Assembly (NCBI GenBank): GCA_021014325.1
Contig: JAJGQC010000659.1
Location: 62,001 to 126,000, forward strand
Direction of reading: 5' to 3'
From: Plazaster borealis
Lineage: Eukaryota > Echinodermata > Asteroidea > Forcipulatida > Labidiasteridae
Length of the DNA stretch: 64,000 nt
The position numbers were made by a program, and so were the translations under genes. The notes under the pieces are model-generated. The model did no database searches and was not told where the DNA came from. It saw only the letters and a list, made by a program, of their open reading frames with translations. Of this stretch, positions 42,611 to 54,033 are shown piece after piece (position 1 is the first letter of the stretch; each line of letters opens with the position of its first letter).

Positions 42611-42686
42611 CTTGAAAAATTTCAAGAACGGTGGCTGTCCTGTCACCAAGCGTTGTGTTTAAAAACAGGAGCAATTGATCCTCCAT
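42611..42686 (-). CDS. First exon of element-borne gene
   Basis: The ATG at 42686 reads MEDQLLLFLNTTLGDRTATV and on to LEIFQG, with donor CAAG|GTAAGT in phase 1 after 25 codons. It resembles the first-exon-like segment in the foldback element (22431-22512). The opposite strand just upstream has AAGATGGCGG, a YY1-type site often found at TATA-less starts (about 42748-42757), and a TCACGTGA E-box. No middle exons were recognised between here and 41450. Confidence 0.5.
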
Positions 42687-43009
42687 CTTCAAAAAATATG
42701 CAACTTAAAGCAACGTTAGAACAAAAGGACGATCGCCCTTCGTAAAACAAGATGGCGGATGTCAAGTTGAAAATCCCGCTTCCTCCCCGAAATGCTCATC
42801 ACGTGATGCAAGCCAATCACCGGATTGGTCCTTTGTCGATAATTGTAGCGTCCTTTTTAAATCAGTCGGGGGATTAAAACTCGTTTTCGAATTGATGGTT
42901 AATTTTAGCTTTTTAAAATCTTTTAAGATTAATTTTTAATAGTTTAGATTAATTTGTTTATAAATCCCATAATAGATTAATGTTTTAAATCTCGCACTTT
43001 AAGAGTGTA

Positions 43010-44230
43010 AATGAGATTCCACGAGATTTTGAACGACGGTGTTTGAAACTAAAAGTAAGAACAAATGTATTTGTAATATAAATGATTTTGAATATTTATT
43101 TAACACTGTCTTGTGTGCTTGTAGTTTTTTAATAGTTATTATAATTGTATATCATAGGCCTAAAACATTCTTCGTGCAGTGCATAATGATGCCTGACATG
43201 TAGACTGAGAGAATATAACATGCTGTAAACCGGGAGTGATTGTAAAATTCAAAATTGTTAAGACTATAATATTGAAGAACCAAATAAGTTTAGAAAATTA
43301 ATTCAGTGCCGGATATAAAAAACTTATTTGATCCCCAAATGGAGAGGTATAGGGGTAGCCTTGATCAAGGCGTTGGAGTTTTTTTCTCAATTTTATTTTA
43401 TTGTTTTCATTTTAATTTGATTTGCGCCGCGCTACTCACCCGAGCTACCAACCCACCCGAGCTGTGTGCATGGTGTCAGTGTGCGCGTGCTCGTGTGACT
43501 GTATGCGTGTACTCACCGAATCAACGCCTAGACGGTTCTGTGTTGAAGCCAACGACTCATTACTATAATGCGCGCAAAGGGCGAGACCCCCATTGGTCAG
43601 TGGCAGAAGTCTTGTTTACTCATTCTTTTTGATATGCATGCAGTATCCAGATGTGGCTACTGCACTGGCGCGCCGGTTTGAATTTGGGAATACTTTGTTA
43701 TAATAATATCTATCTGAAAATGTTGCGTATTCTCCTCAGCTGAGCGAGACAATGAGGGCATGGCAGGAATTAAACAAAATGGGGTTGCATGGATCGATTT
43801 GTTACATTCATTACATACACCATTTTCCAGCAAGAATACGCTGGTTGTTTTTTTTTGTAATGACGTAAGGCCCGATTGACCATCTCTAGCTGTCTCCATC
43901 TTGCACCATTAAACAGTGATTTAATCATTGTTGGTGCATTCATTGGAGGTAGAATATACAAAACAAAGAACTCAATAAACTACCATTGTTGATTGTTTCA
44001 TCATGGAGGCATATAGCTTATTGCACTTTTTATATTATTTGGGCTGCCAAATTAAAAAAAGAGCTGCCTAACACCAAATTTCACTAGAATAGGGTAGCTA
44101 AAACTCTATTAGGGGATCAAAGGGTTAGGATGGTCGGGATGGGTGGGGGAACTGAGCCACCTCTTCCCCATGAAGTATCCCACATGGCCTGCGTCTCAAA
44201 AAGCCTCTCCTAACCAAACTCCTACTGCTT
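43010..44230. other. Spacer between TIR element and LINE; nothing recognised
   Basis: Open frames at 43306-43632 (plus) and 43657-43961 (minus) have no domain or splice context and look accidental. Composition is ordinary AT-rich sequence. Confidence 0.5.
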
Positions 44231-44750
44231 GGCTTTATGCGCCGATCCCTGTTTCAAACCGAAGGCAGAGGTGTGAAAGGCGAGTTTCTGGCGCCTGAAA
44301 ACCAGATCGCTCCGGGCAGGTGGGGCTCGTCATCCATGGGAGGTAGCCCACCTAGGAGAAGGAAAACTCTGATTTCAAACCCCCATGTACAGGGTAATGG
44401 GATGTACAACCAGGGGCAGGTAGGGCTCCGAAGCTTTGGTCGGCAACCTACCTAGGAGAAGGTCACTCCAAAATAAAACCCGACGTTTCTGGGAGAGGAG
44501 TTGCGACCACCCAGATCCTACATTCGCATTGAAAAGCCAGAAACATGAGTTTGAAAACTACAGCAAATCGTATACTGCCAGCAGCCGGAGTCTGCAGGAG
44601 AACAGTGGAAGTGACACGTGCACGCTCGTCTTGCGAGCAGTATGACGGCGTCCCCTTAAACCCTAGGATTCCTCAAGGAGGGGGGCGGCTGATAAGTGCA
44701 GGAGATCTGAAGCGCTACTAAGGAGCAAGAAGAGCTTGACTCTCGCCACC

Positions 44751-45843
44751 ATGAATGTTCGAACAATCAGGAAGGTTTCGAGAGCAAAGGAACTAGCAGA
44801 GGCGATGAGGAAGCAGAGAGTCGCCGTGTGCGGAGTACAGGAGCACAGGAGGGTGCATAAAGAAGACAAGAAGCGGGGGTTTGGACATTACAATGGTAGA
44901 TGAGTACCAACTCATCACGGCATCAGCATGGAGGAATGAGGCTCAGGCGGCAACCGGTGGGGTTGGACTCATGCTTAACAAGGAGGCACAGAAGTCGATC
45001 ATCTGAGCAACTCGGACATCCAACAGGGTCATCTTTGCTTCTTTCAGAAGCAATCCAATCCTGACCATCGTGGTTGCCTACGCGCCAACACTCGATGCGA
45101 AGAGCGAGGAGAATGATAACTTCTACAGCGACCGTAGGCACGCAGTAGAGGCCGTCCCAGTCCACAACTTTCTGTGCATTCTTGGCGATTTCAACTCTAG
45201 AATCGGACAGGAGGACGCTACATTCACCTATCATCTGGGAAAAACTAACGACAATGGGGCTCGGATGCTAGAGCTGATGGAGGACTACTCCCTCCTCGCA
45301 AGCAACACGATGTTCGAGAAAAGAAGGGGTCGTCTGTGGTCGTGGTTATCACCAAGCGAATCGAAGGCTCAGATAGACTTCATCCTGACCAGGCGAAACT
45401 GGCGGAGCAGCGTGGTCGACTCAGGTGCCTACAACACCTTTGCATCTGTGGGGTCTGATCATCGTGTGGTGGTGATAAAGGTGCGCCTTTGCCTCCGAGC
45501 ACCTCAAAAAGCAACCAAGAGAAAGGTCCAGTACGAGTGGTGGAGGCTGAGGGGTAACAGCGAGCTACAGGAGAGGTACGCTGTGGAGGTCAGCAACCGG
45601 TTCCAAGCTCTGATCGAAGAGGGGGAGTCAACAACAGATCGCTATGGAAAGTTTGTGAAAGCTAACGAGGATGCAGCAGAGGAGTGTATGGACAAGGTGC
45701 CCAAGAGGGGGAAGAAGTCTAGGGTTGCAGCGGATTCGCGAGTCATCAGATCCAGGGAAGACATGGTAGCAGCGTACAGTAAGCTACTCAAGCACCGCTG
45801 TGAAACCAATCGGGAAGAGTACAACAACAAGAAGAAGGTTTGA
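44751..45843 (+). pseudogene. LINE apurinic-like endonuclease domain, frameshifted
   Basis: It starts MNVRTIRKVSRAKELAEAM with VAVCGVQEHRR (the active-site Q/E-H region), is broken near 44880-45070, then continues in 45070-45843. Endonuclease motifs are VVAYAP, LGDFNSRIG, QIDFILTRR and the terminal GSDHRVV. The frame closes with a TGA at 45841, after which the linker resumes. Such enzymes nick target DNA for target-primed reverse transcription; this copy is inactive. Confidence 0.8.
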
Positions 45844-47616
45844 TATCTAACCTATGATGCCATCGAAGAGGAGGAGCTTGCCAACAAGATCAAAAAAGAG
45901 GAGGAAGCTCATCTCAACCACAAGCACAGCAAGAGCTGGAAGCTGATAAAAGAGATCACTGGTAGAAGTTCCGCCAGACTCTCTCAAATCAAGGGCGAGT
46001 CCGATGAAGAGCGAGTCAAGGCATGGTACAACCATTTCAAAAACCTTCTCGCGGCTGAACCAGTGGTGCTGGACGTACAGTCTGAAGTTGAGCGTGTTTT
46101 CGAAGACCTAGATATCGAGGACGGGCCATTCACAAGGGAAGAGTTTGACAATGCAAAAAAGTCACTGAAGGGAGGGAAGAGCAGTGGCGTGGATGGAGTT
46201 GTCCCGGAAATACTCAAGTATGTCCCCATTGACGACATCGTGCTCGGCTTCATCAACAGTGCTTATGAGAATGGGGAACTCCTGGATCAATGGAGCACCC
46301 TCTAAATCATCCCTGTTCCAAAATCCGGGGACCTCACATCCACCGACAACTACCGGGGCATCAGCCTAAGCTCTGTCATGGCAAAAACATTTAACCGGAT
46401 GGTTCTCAACCGTATCTATACCCTGCTTTAGACCCTCTCCTAAGAACAGCTCAAAATGGTTTCCGACAAAAAAGGACAACTGTGGGTCAAATCATTGCAC
46501 TTCGGAGGATCATCGAGGGCGTCAAGAGCAAGAATCTTCCTGCTGTGATGACGTTCATAGACTTCAAAAAGGCTTTTGACTCAATCCACAGGGGGAAGAT
46601 GCTTGATATCCTTAGTGGAATGGGATACCAAAGAAGCTTGTGGAATCTGTGGCAGCATCCTACTCTTGCACATGGGCCAGGGTCACCACACCTGATGGAA
46701 CTACCGAACCGTTTAACATCTCTTCAGGAGTGCTACAGGGCGATACCTTCGCTCCTTATCTCTTCATCATTGTGCTGGATTATGCTTTGAGGAGGGCCAT
46801 TGACGGGAGAGAGGAGGAGTTAGGTTTCACCTTGACACAGCGCAAGAGCCGGCGAGTGCATCCAGTAACAGTCACCGATCTGGATTTCGCCGATGACATA
46901 GTACTGATCTCAGACACTGTGGAACAGGCTCGTACCCTTCTCCTCTCGGTGGAGGAAGAATGTTTGAAGACGGGATTACATCTCAACCCTGGGAAGACCA
47001 AAGTGCTGGCATACAACACAACTGACGCTACTGTCCACACCAGAGACGGCACACTGCAGAAGATCGGAAAAGACATCAAGACCAGACGAGGATTGGCGTG
47101 GTCGGCACTTCACAGCATGAGAAATGTATGGTCGTCAGCCATCAGTACAAAGCTGAAAAGGTCGCTCTTCATCTCCACGATTGAGTCCGTCCTACTCTAT
47201 GGTGCAGAGACGTGGACCCTCACAACCAAGGAGGAGAAGTCACTGGATGGATGCTACACTCGCATGCTACGTATAGCCCTCAACGTATTGTGGCAGGATC
47301 GTATGAGAAATGATGACCTCTACAACGGCATGCAGAGAGTGACTCACAAGATCAGACAGCGTCGTCTTAATCTCGCTGGCCACTGCGTCCGCCACCCTGA
47401 GCTTGCTGCCCACCCAACCATACTGTGGGAGCCCACCCAGGGCACTGCCTCAAGAGGGAGAAGAAGGCTGACTTTGTGGACCAGCTCAAGAGGGACACTG
47501 ATCTCACATTTGCAGAGGAGCTGCGCACCTGCATGGTAGATCGAGACAGCTGGAGGAAGAGGACTCAGGGACTGGCTCGTGATATCGTCACTACCCAGGC
47601 GATCCCGACACAATGA
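45844..47616 (+). pseudogene. LINE reverse transcriptase, with stops and frameshifts
   Basis: In order: the linker EEEELANKIKKEEEAHLNHK, GGKSSGVDGVVPEILK, an in-frame TAA at 46303, PVPKSGDLTSTDNYRGISL, further stops near 46430-46442, then MTFIDFKKAFDSIHR (motif A), SGVLQGDTFAPYLF (motif B) and LDFADDIVLIS (motif C, FADD). The C-terminal part has LLYGAETWTLT, a segment found in many LINE ORF2 proteins. Frames switch between 46482-46790 and 46640-47539 and again before the final stop at 47614-47616. Confidence 0.85.
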
Positions 47617-47640
47617 ATGATGAAAACTCTATTTCACATG

Positions 47641-48179
47641 TATCATGTGTGGTTGTATCCTGTCAATTTTTGTTTAGCAGTAAATTATTATAAGACCCTG
47701 TCTGAGAACAATTCAAAAAGTATGAAGACGGTGTGGCTGCACAGAGTCGGACTTCGAGAGGACATGTCAGGAAAACACAAATGCAGAAACTACATCAACT
47801 CCGAATTAATAACCAAAAGAATGGCGAATGATCAGGGTAGTCCAATGAGGGAACTTGAGTGCCGCGCATAAAGCTCCAGGGGCCGCGCCAGTTCAGCACT
47901 TGTAGCTGACTGACCAGCCTCGGCGACAATCACGCAGATTACCAGTCCAAATGGCTGAGACAATGCTACACACAAACGTCATTAAGTCGGTACTACTCAC
48001 ATCGCATCACATACAGCAAGCATGATGGTACAAAAAGTCATAGTGAGTGAAGCTCGTTATTTGGACGTCAAAATGAATAATTCATTTGCTTCCCATCCTG
48101 TGTTGTCTGCAATAGGTCTGACGAAAGATTTAAATATTCATGAGCTGCATACTAGCATATCCGAGAGCCCCCCCCCCCC
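47641..48179. other. Spacer; nothing recognised
   Basis: Ordinary sequence between the LINE and the palindrome. No coding or repeat structure was identified. Confidence 0.45.
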
Positions 48180-48205
48180 ATTTTCGTCCAATATTGGACG
48201 AAAAT
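48180..48205. repeat. Perfect 26-bp palindrome
   Basis: The half-site ATTTTCGTCCAAT is followed immediately by its reverse complement with no spacer. A poly-C run precedes it (48168-48179). Perfect symmetry over 26 bases is unlikely by chance. Confidence 0.95.
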
Positions 48206-48296
48206 ATCAAGAAACACATTAAACCCGTTACAGACCCGTCAAGGCTGTCGGGCTGACGGCCTCCACATGCGGAGAGTGGTACGAGTGCGGATGACC

Positions 48297-48405
48297 TGCG
48301 CACAGTGTGTGTACGGGCGTCGTGCAATGTGATACACATACGCACAGTGTATACGGGTGGGTCGTGCGATGTGATACACACCTTACGCACAGCGTATACG
48401 GGTAT
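48297..48405. repeat. Tandem repeat, about 43-bp unit, 2.5 copies
   Basis: Units carry ACGCACAGTGTATACGGG and TCGTGCGATGTGATACACA with small changes. The last unit is cut after GTATACGGG. Confidence 0.85.
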
Positions 48406-48775
48406 ACGGCGTCTTTTCTGAAATGAAAAATGCGACTGCCTTGATCAAGGCTAGTATAGGGGTGGCAGTCTGGCCATCTAATGATTATGTTCAAACAATC
48501 ATTATTTGGTTACCAACAAACGTTTCATTTGTTTAGTTTGACAACCAATAGGCATATAATGATCGTGGAATTATGAAAGGCTATCCATTTTATTAAAAGG
48601 CTATTAAGAACAGTGCTGTTCAATCACATGATTTGTTTATATGTAAAAAAAAACTAAAAAAAAAAACTGCAACAAAACTTGAGCTCCTTCCTCAGCAAGC
48701 TATATAACTATAGCTGATAGCTCTATGGTGTGAGCATGACATGCATGTATGGGGCTACTTCCAGGCTGGAGGGCG

Positions 48776-48967
48776 GCCAGGTTTGTGTGTGGCTTTTTTC
48801 CAAACCTCGGTTCAGGCCTCCGTCTCAGGATCAGGTTTTCGTCTGATTTTGAAAACACCGTACAAAATATACACTGCACTAAAATTGATGACGGAGTCCA
48901 AGCAAGAGCCGGAGTCCAAGCCGAGGTTTGTGAAAAGGCCCCAGCGGGTTTGCGGGTTGCCATCCAG
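48776..48967. mobile_element. Foldback MITE, about 192 bp
   Basis: The left arm, CTGGAGGGCGGCCAG then CCAAACCTCGG, pairs with the right arm, CCGAGGTTTGTG then GGTTGCCATCCAG. Arms are about 57 bases with several mismatches. It has no coding capacity. Confidence 0.7.
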
Positions 48968-50168
48968 TTTTATCGCCAGGTTTCGTGCCGCACGGAAATG
49001 TGTTGACCTTGTTGAATAAATTGTTTCCATGAGGTTTTCGCACTTACGTTTACGTAGTGTCACAGTGTTGATAAGAACAAATAATAACAATAGTACCCCT
49101 CAAACAATAAATTACATGTGCTTGCAAAAAGGGGTGTACGGGAAAAGGAAAGACAGAAAGGAACGACCAAGCGTTTTCAAACAAACTGGCGTTTTTACGG
49201 AGGTATTAATGGATTTTAAGAAACAACAGATCAAACAACAATTCGACATTAACTAAAACATCGATTAGAACACTGGTTGTGTCAAGCGCAACTACGCAGA
49301 GAAGGCCCGGATGGGTGTGGGGCGGGGCGTCTTAAAGCTGAAGACGAAATTTAAGGTCAACACTGCAATTAAGTCAGCAGGTTGACTAATATATTGCTGC
49401 GACTATAATTAATTTTATCGCAAAAATGACAAAATACTTTATTCGGCGCTGAGACCCCAAGTCAGATGAGCCGTGATGCTTTATTAACGGCCCAACCATA
49501 TTTCTTTAAATTGTCCGCTGTCTCACGGTTTTCTGTATAATGTTGTTGGTTAGACAAGCCTTTTAGCGACGACCCAGTAGTGGGACGTCAGCCAAAGGGC
49601 TTGCTGCCTCTCTCCCGGGCTGCAGGGCTGACCATTATGCAAATTACCTGCTTGGATCTTGGATCTTGGTTGGAGTGTGGATCAAGCAAAAGTGCCGTTT
49701 ACTTCACACAAAGGCGGGAAGACTCATTAGTCATGTCTGTACAGCTTTCATTGCGGGTTAAATTTCAAAAATGTTTGGGGACAAGCTGCCCCTTGAATTG
49801 TTCTCTTTCAGGTACCATCTAACTTTGCTAAACCGGTCATTAACAAGTGTCTGTTTGGTAATAAAAAACAGTATGAGCTGTGTTAAAAGTCAATCAGCTG
49901 TTTATCTTATCGTCTGATAGTAACACCAGGTAACTCGGGTGTAGATACGAGTATTTTCGAAACAACCCATTCTTCACCCATTAACTCGCTCCGAGTGCAA
50001 TAAGCACTGTTTGCGAGAATGGTTCAGTGAGGTTTTGATAAAAAACAGTGATATTTATCCGTGATATAATGTTTAGTGGTTACCAGGGAAAATGTAATTC
50101 AAAATTGAGAAATTAATAGGACTTTTGTGTTTTTAACAGGGTTAATTTTATTCTCATGAAATATAGAA
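48968..50168. other. Spacer; nothing recognised
   Basis: AT-rich sequence before the minisatellite. The frame at 49580-49822 has no domain. Confidence 0.45.
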
Positions 50169-51130
50169 TACGATAATATTATAATTAGAATACAAAGTTT
50201 AACAATGAATCCGAGTGAGGGCGGGACGTGGAAAACGTCAAACCCCAACTATACCCAAACCAACACGAGTATAGACGGTGCGAGGTTCTCAATAATATTA
50301 TAATTAGAATACAAAGTTTAACAATGGATCCGCGTGAGGGCGGGACGTGGAAAACGTCAAACCCCAACTATACCCAAACCAACAAGAGTATAGACAGTGC
50401 GAGGTTCGCAATAATATTATAATTAGAATACAAAGTTTTACAATGAATCCGCGTGAGGGCGGGACGTGGAAAACGCAAACCCCAACTATACCCAAACCAA
50501 CAAGAGCATAGACAGTGTGAGGTTCTCAATAATATTATAATTAGAATACAAAGTTTTACAATGAATCCGCGTTAGGGCGGGACGTGGAAAACGTCAAACC
50601 CCAACTATGCCCAAACCAACAAGAGTATAGACAGTGCGAGGTTCTCAATAATATTATAATTATAGTACAAAGTTTTACAATGAATCCGCGTGAGGGCGGG
50701 ACGTGGAAAACGTCAAACCCCAACTATGCCCAAACCAACAAGAGTATAGACAGTGCGAGGTTCTCAATAATATTATAATTATAATACAAAGTTTTACAAT
50801 GAATCCGCTTGAGGGCGGGACGTGGAAAACGTCAAACCCCAACTATGCCTAAACCAACACGAGTAGAGACAGTGCGAGGTTCTCAATAATATTATAATTA
50901 GAATACAAAGTTTTACAATGAATCCGCGTGAGGGCGGGACGTGGTAAACGTCAAACCCCCAACTATGCCCAAACCAACACGAGTAGAGACAGTGCGAGGT
51001 TCTCAATAATATTATAATTATAATACAAAGTTTCACAATGAATCCGCATGAGGGCGGGACGTGGAAACGTCAAACACCCAACTATATACCCAAACCAACA
51101 AGAGTAGAGACAGTGCGAGGTTCTCAATAA
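50169..51130. repeat. Minisatellite, about 119-bp unit, eight copies (array A)
   Basis: Each unit contains AATAATATTATAATT, ACAAAGTTTTACAATGAATC, GAGGGCGGGACGTGG, AAACGTCAAACCCCAACTAT, CCCAAACCAACA and TAGACAGTGCGAGGTTCTC. Differences between units are single bases. The regular 64-80 residue open frames on both strands are produced by the repeat and are not genes. Confidence 0.95.
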
Positions 51131-51952
51131 TGTTATGAGATCCTAATACATGTACATTAGTTACGTGTGTTCAACGCACGCTGTCAATCATTCTTTGTGT
51201 GTAAGGTCATTAACCCTAGTGGGCGGTGCTAATATAGAATGATCTAGAGTAGTACTTTCTAGAAAACGACACAAATCCTTTATATACGGGCTGGGGGTAA
51301 ATCTAGGACGGGGACACAAATACTCAAGACTGGTGGAACCTACGACTTCTGTGATTGTGATTCAACTCGTTGGAGGAGCTTTTGGTAGAGTTCGCTTTTG
51401 ACCGAGTGCAGTTAAAGAGCTTAATTTAAATCCGGAAAGGACAGTTTCGAACTTAATCTACAGTTCGGTATTTTGGGGTCTTCTTCCCCATATTTTGTGG
51501 CGGGTGTCAGATTGTGTACCCGTTGTTGCTTCGTCTTCTTCTGGACATTTTTCGGAGTGAGTTCGCCCCGTGATAGCTCATAGTCACATCGGCAAAGAAC
51601 TGTTTTACCGCCCCTGGAGTTGATCGTTTTAGAGCCAGTGTATGTGATCCTCGCTGTATCTTCTGTTGCCGTGATCCTCGCCTGTATTTCATCCCGGTTG
51701 ACGCATTAGCCTGTGAGATTACTTTTTTTGTATACAATCTATTTAATGTACACTTGTTTTACTCAATCATTGTACGTTTGTTAAACCCAATCGGTATTTG
51801 AAGTGGCTGACAGTTTCATCATTAAATCACTTTGATTCTGTGTTCTTTACATCAGTGTCACCTTCTTTGATTTCTTTGTTGCATCTGAGAAAATTCAGGC
51901 TTTTTGAGTGATTTATATTCACGGATAGTTTGGAGATTTTTGGATCGTAACG
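51131..51952 (+). repeat. Orphan 5' LTR of Gmr1-like element (duplicate)
   Basis: It starts TGTTATGAGATCC and ends GGATCGTAAC, followed by the primer-binding site. It is almost identical to the LTR at 53104-53922. It is part of the block duplication and has only 37 bases of gag attached. Confidence 0.9.
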
Positions 51953-51955
51953 AAT

Positions 51956-51973
51956 TGGGGGCCTGTCCGGGAA
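51956..51973 (+). other. Primer-binding site (duplicate copy)
   Basis: TGGGGGCCTGTCCGGGAA resembles the tRNA-Pro-type primer site of retroviruses (TGGGGGCTCGTCCGGGAT), with three differences. Confidence 0.65.
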
Positions 51974-52141
51974 ATCGAACAAAAATAAGCCGTATATTTC
52001 TGTGTACAATTGTCAAACAAGGTTGCACGTTTTATTGTTACTAGTCTGTAGTGTTGTATAAACATGGCTAGTGAGTTTGATGCACAAGCTTTCAAGGATT
52101 AATTAATTAAAGGGTTAATTTTATTCTCATGAAATATAGAA

Positions 52142-53103
52142 TACGATAATATTATAATTAGAATACAAAGTTTAACAATGAATCCGAGTGAGGGTGGGAC
52201 GTGGAAAACGTCAAACCCCAACTATACCCAAACCAACACGAGTATAGACGGTGCGAGGTTCTCAATAATATTATAATTAGAATACAAAGTTTAACAATGG
52301 ATCCGCGTGAGGGCGGGACGTGGAAAACGTCAAACCCCAACTATACCCAAACCAACAAGAGTATAGACAGTGCGAGGTTCGCAATAATATTATAATTAGA
52401 ATACAAAGTTTTACAATGAATCCGCGTGAGGGCGGGACGTGGAAAACGCAAACCCCAACTATACCCAAACCAACAAGAGCATAGACAGTGTGAGGTTCTC
52501 AATAATATTATAATTAGAATACAAAGTTTTACAATGAATCCGCGTTAGGGCGGGACGTGGAAAACGTCAAACCCCAACTATGCCCAAACCAACAAGAGTA
52601 TAGACAGTGCGAGGTTCTCAATAATATTATAATTATAGTACAAAGTTTTACAATGAATCCGCGTGAGGGCGGGACGTGGAAAACGTCAAACCCCAACTAT
52701 GCCCAAACCAACAAGAGTATAGACAGTGCGAGGTTCTCAATAATATTATAATTATAATACAAAGTTTTACAATGAATCCGCTTGAGGGCGGGACGTGGAA
52801 AACGTCAAACCCCAACTATGCCTAAACCAACACGAGTAGAGACAGTGCGAGGTTCTCAATAATATTATAATTAGAATACAAAGTTTTACAATGAATCCGC
52901 GTGAGGGCGGGACGTGGTAAACGTCAAACCCCCAACTATGCCCAAACCAACACGAGTAGAGACAGTGCGAGGTTCTCAATAATATTATAATTATAATACA
53001 AAGTTTCACAATGAATCCGCATGAGGGCGGGACGTGGAAACGTCAAACACCCAACTATATACCCAAACCAACAAGAGTAGAGACAGTGCGAGGTTCTCAA
53101 TAA
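52142..53103. repeat. Minisatellite array A', duplicate of 50169-51130
   Basis: The same eight units in the same order with the same private variants. It ends ...TTCTCAATAA immediately before the LTR, which is the left flank of the retrotransposon insertion. Confidence 0.95.
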
Positions 53104-53922
53104 TGTTATGAGATCCTAATACATGTACATTAGTTACGTGTGTTCAACGCACGCTGTCAATCATTCTTTGTGTGTAAGGTCATTAACCCTAGTGGGCGGT
53201 GCTAATATAGAATGATCTAGAGTAGTACTTTCTAGAAAACGACACAAATCCTTTATATACGGGCTGGGGTAAATCTAGGACGGGGACACAAATACTCAAG
53301 ACTGGTGGAACCTACGACTTCTGTGATTGTGATTCAACTCGTTGGAGGAGCTTTTGGTAGAGTTCGCTTTTGACCGAGTGCAGTTAAAGAGCTTAATTTA
53401 AATCCGGAAAGGACAGTTTCGAACTTAATCTACAGTTCGGTATTTTGGGGTCTTCTTCCCCATATTTTGTGGCGGGTGTCAGATTGTGTACCCGTTGTTG
53501 CTTCGTCTTCTTCTGGACATTTTTCGGAGTGAGTTCGCCCCGTGATAGCTCATAGTCACATCGGCAAAGAACTGTTTTACCGCCCCTGGAGTTGATCGTT
53601 TTAGAGCCAGTGTATGTGATCCTCGCTGTATCTTCTGTTGCCGTGATCCTCGCCTGTATTTCATCCCGGTTGACGCATTAGCCTGTGAGATTACTTTTTG
53701 TATACAATCTATTTAATGTACACTTGTTTTACTCAATCATTGTACGTTTGTTAAACCCAATCGGTATTTGAAGTGGCTGACAGTTTCATCATTAAATCAC
53801 TTTGATTCTGTGTTCTTTACATCAGTGTCACCTTCTTTGATTTCTTTGTTGCATCTGAGAAAATTCAGGCTTTTTGAGTGATTTATATTCACGGATAGTT
53901 TGGAGATTTTTGGATCGTAACG
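53104..53922 (+). repeat. 5' LTR
   Basis: TGTTATGAGATCC... to ...GGATCGTAAC(G). It is nearly identical to the 3' LTR; the last base is G here and A in the 3' LTR, so the exact terminus (TAAC or TAACA) is uncertain. Confidence 0.9.
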
Positions 53923-53925
53923 AAT

Positions 53926-53943
53926 TGGGGGCCTGTCCGGGAA
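53926..53943 (+). other. Primer-binding site
   Basis: TGGGGGCCTGTCCGGGAA starts three bases after the LTR end. It is closest to the tRNA-Pro complement, with three mismatches. Confidence 0.7.
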
Positions 53944-54033
53944 ATCGAACAAAAATAAGCCGTATATTTCTGTGTACAATTGTCAAACAAGGTTGCACGT
54001 TTTATTGTTACTAGTCTGTAGTGTTGTATAAAC

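Larger units (their letters stand above)
40155..43007 (-). mobile_element. TIR element, 2853 bp, carrying exons of an intron-bearing gene
   Basis: The ends CACTCTAAATTACAAGGATT and CTTTAAGAGTG are bordered by TA (40153-40154, 43008-43009). Subterminal words GGATTTAAA and GGATTAAA (and complements) cluster at both ends, like transposase-binding arrays. Inside, on the minus strand, are a first exon with a good donor (42611-42686) and a terminal exon with a stop (41144-about 41450). A MITE fragment (41605-41687) and a poly-C tract (41940) lie between them. No transposase domain was found, so mobility would depend on another element. Confidence 0.7.
44237..47640 (+). mobile_element. APE-type non-LTR retrotransposon (LINE), decayed
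   Basis: The GC-richer block stands out from its AT-rich flanks. A 5' leader contains an imperfect internal repeat (GGCAGGTGGGGCTCG/GGCAGGTAGGGCTCC, each followed by CACCTAGGAGAAGG or CTACCTAGGAGAAGG). It is followed by an endonuclease and a reverse transcriptase in the same orientation. The clade is uncertain; GVLQGDTFAPYLF in the RT is a form common in marine-invertebrate LINEs. The exact 3' end and any target duplication were not determined. Confidence 0.8.

Noticed and set aside
45642..47613. Several minus-strand frames opposite the LINE
   Set aside because: They are antisense shadows of the endonuclease/RT coding sequence, which has clear motifs on the plus strand.
51507..51737. Minus-strand frame in each LTR copy (also 53479-53664 and 59245-59430)
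   Set aside because: It is conserved only because the LTRs are duplicates; antisense to the element, with no recognisable domain.
50185..53009. Regular series of 60-80 residue frames on both strands
   Set aside because: They are produced by the 119-bp minisatellite; the same residues recur with the repeat period and have no start context or domain.
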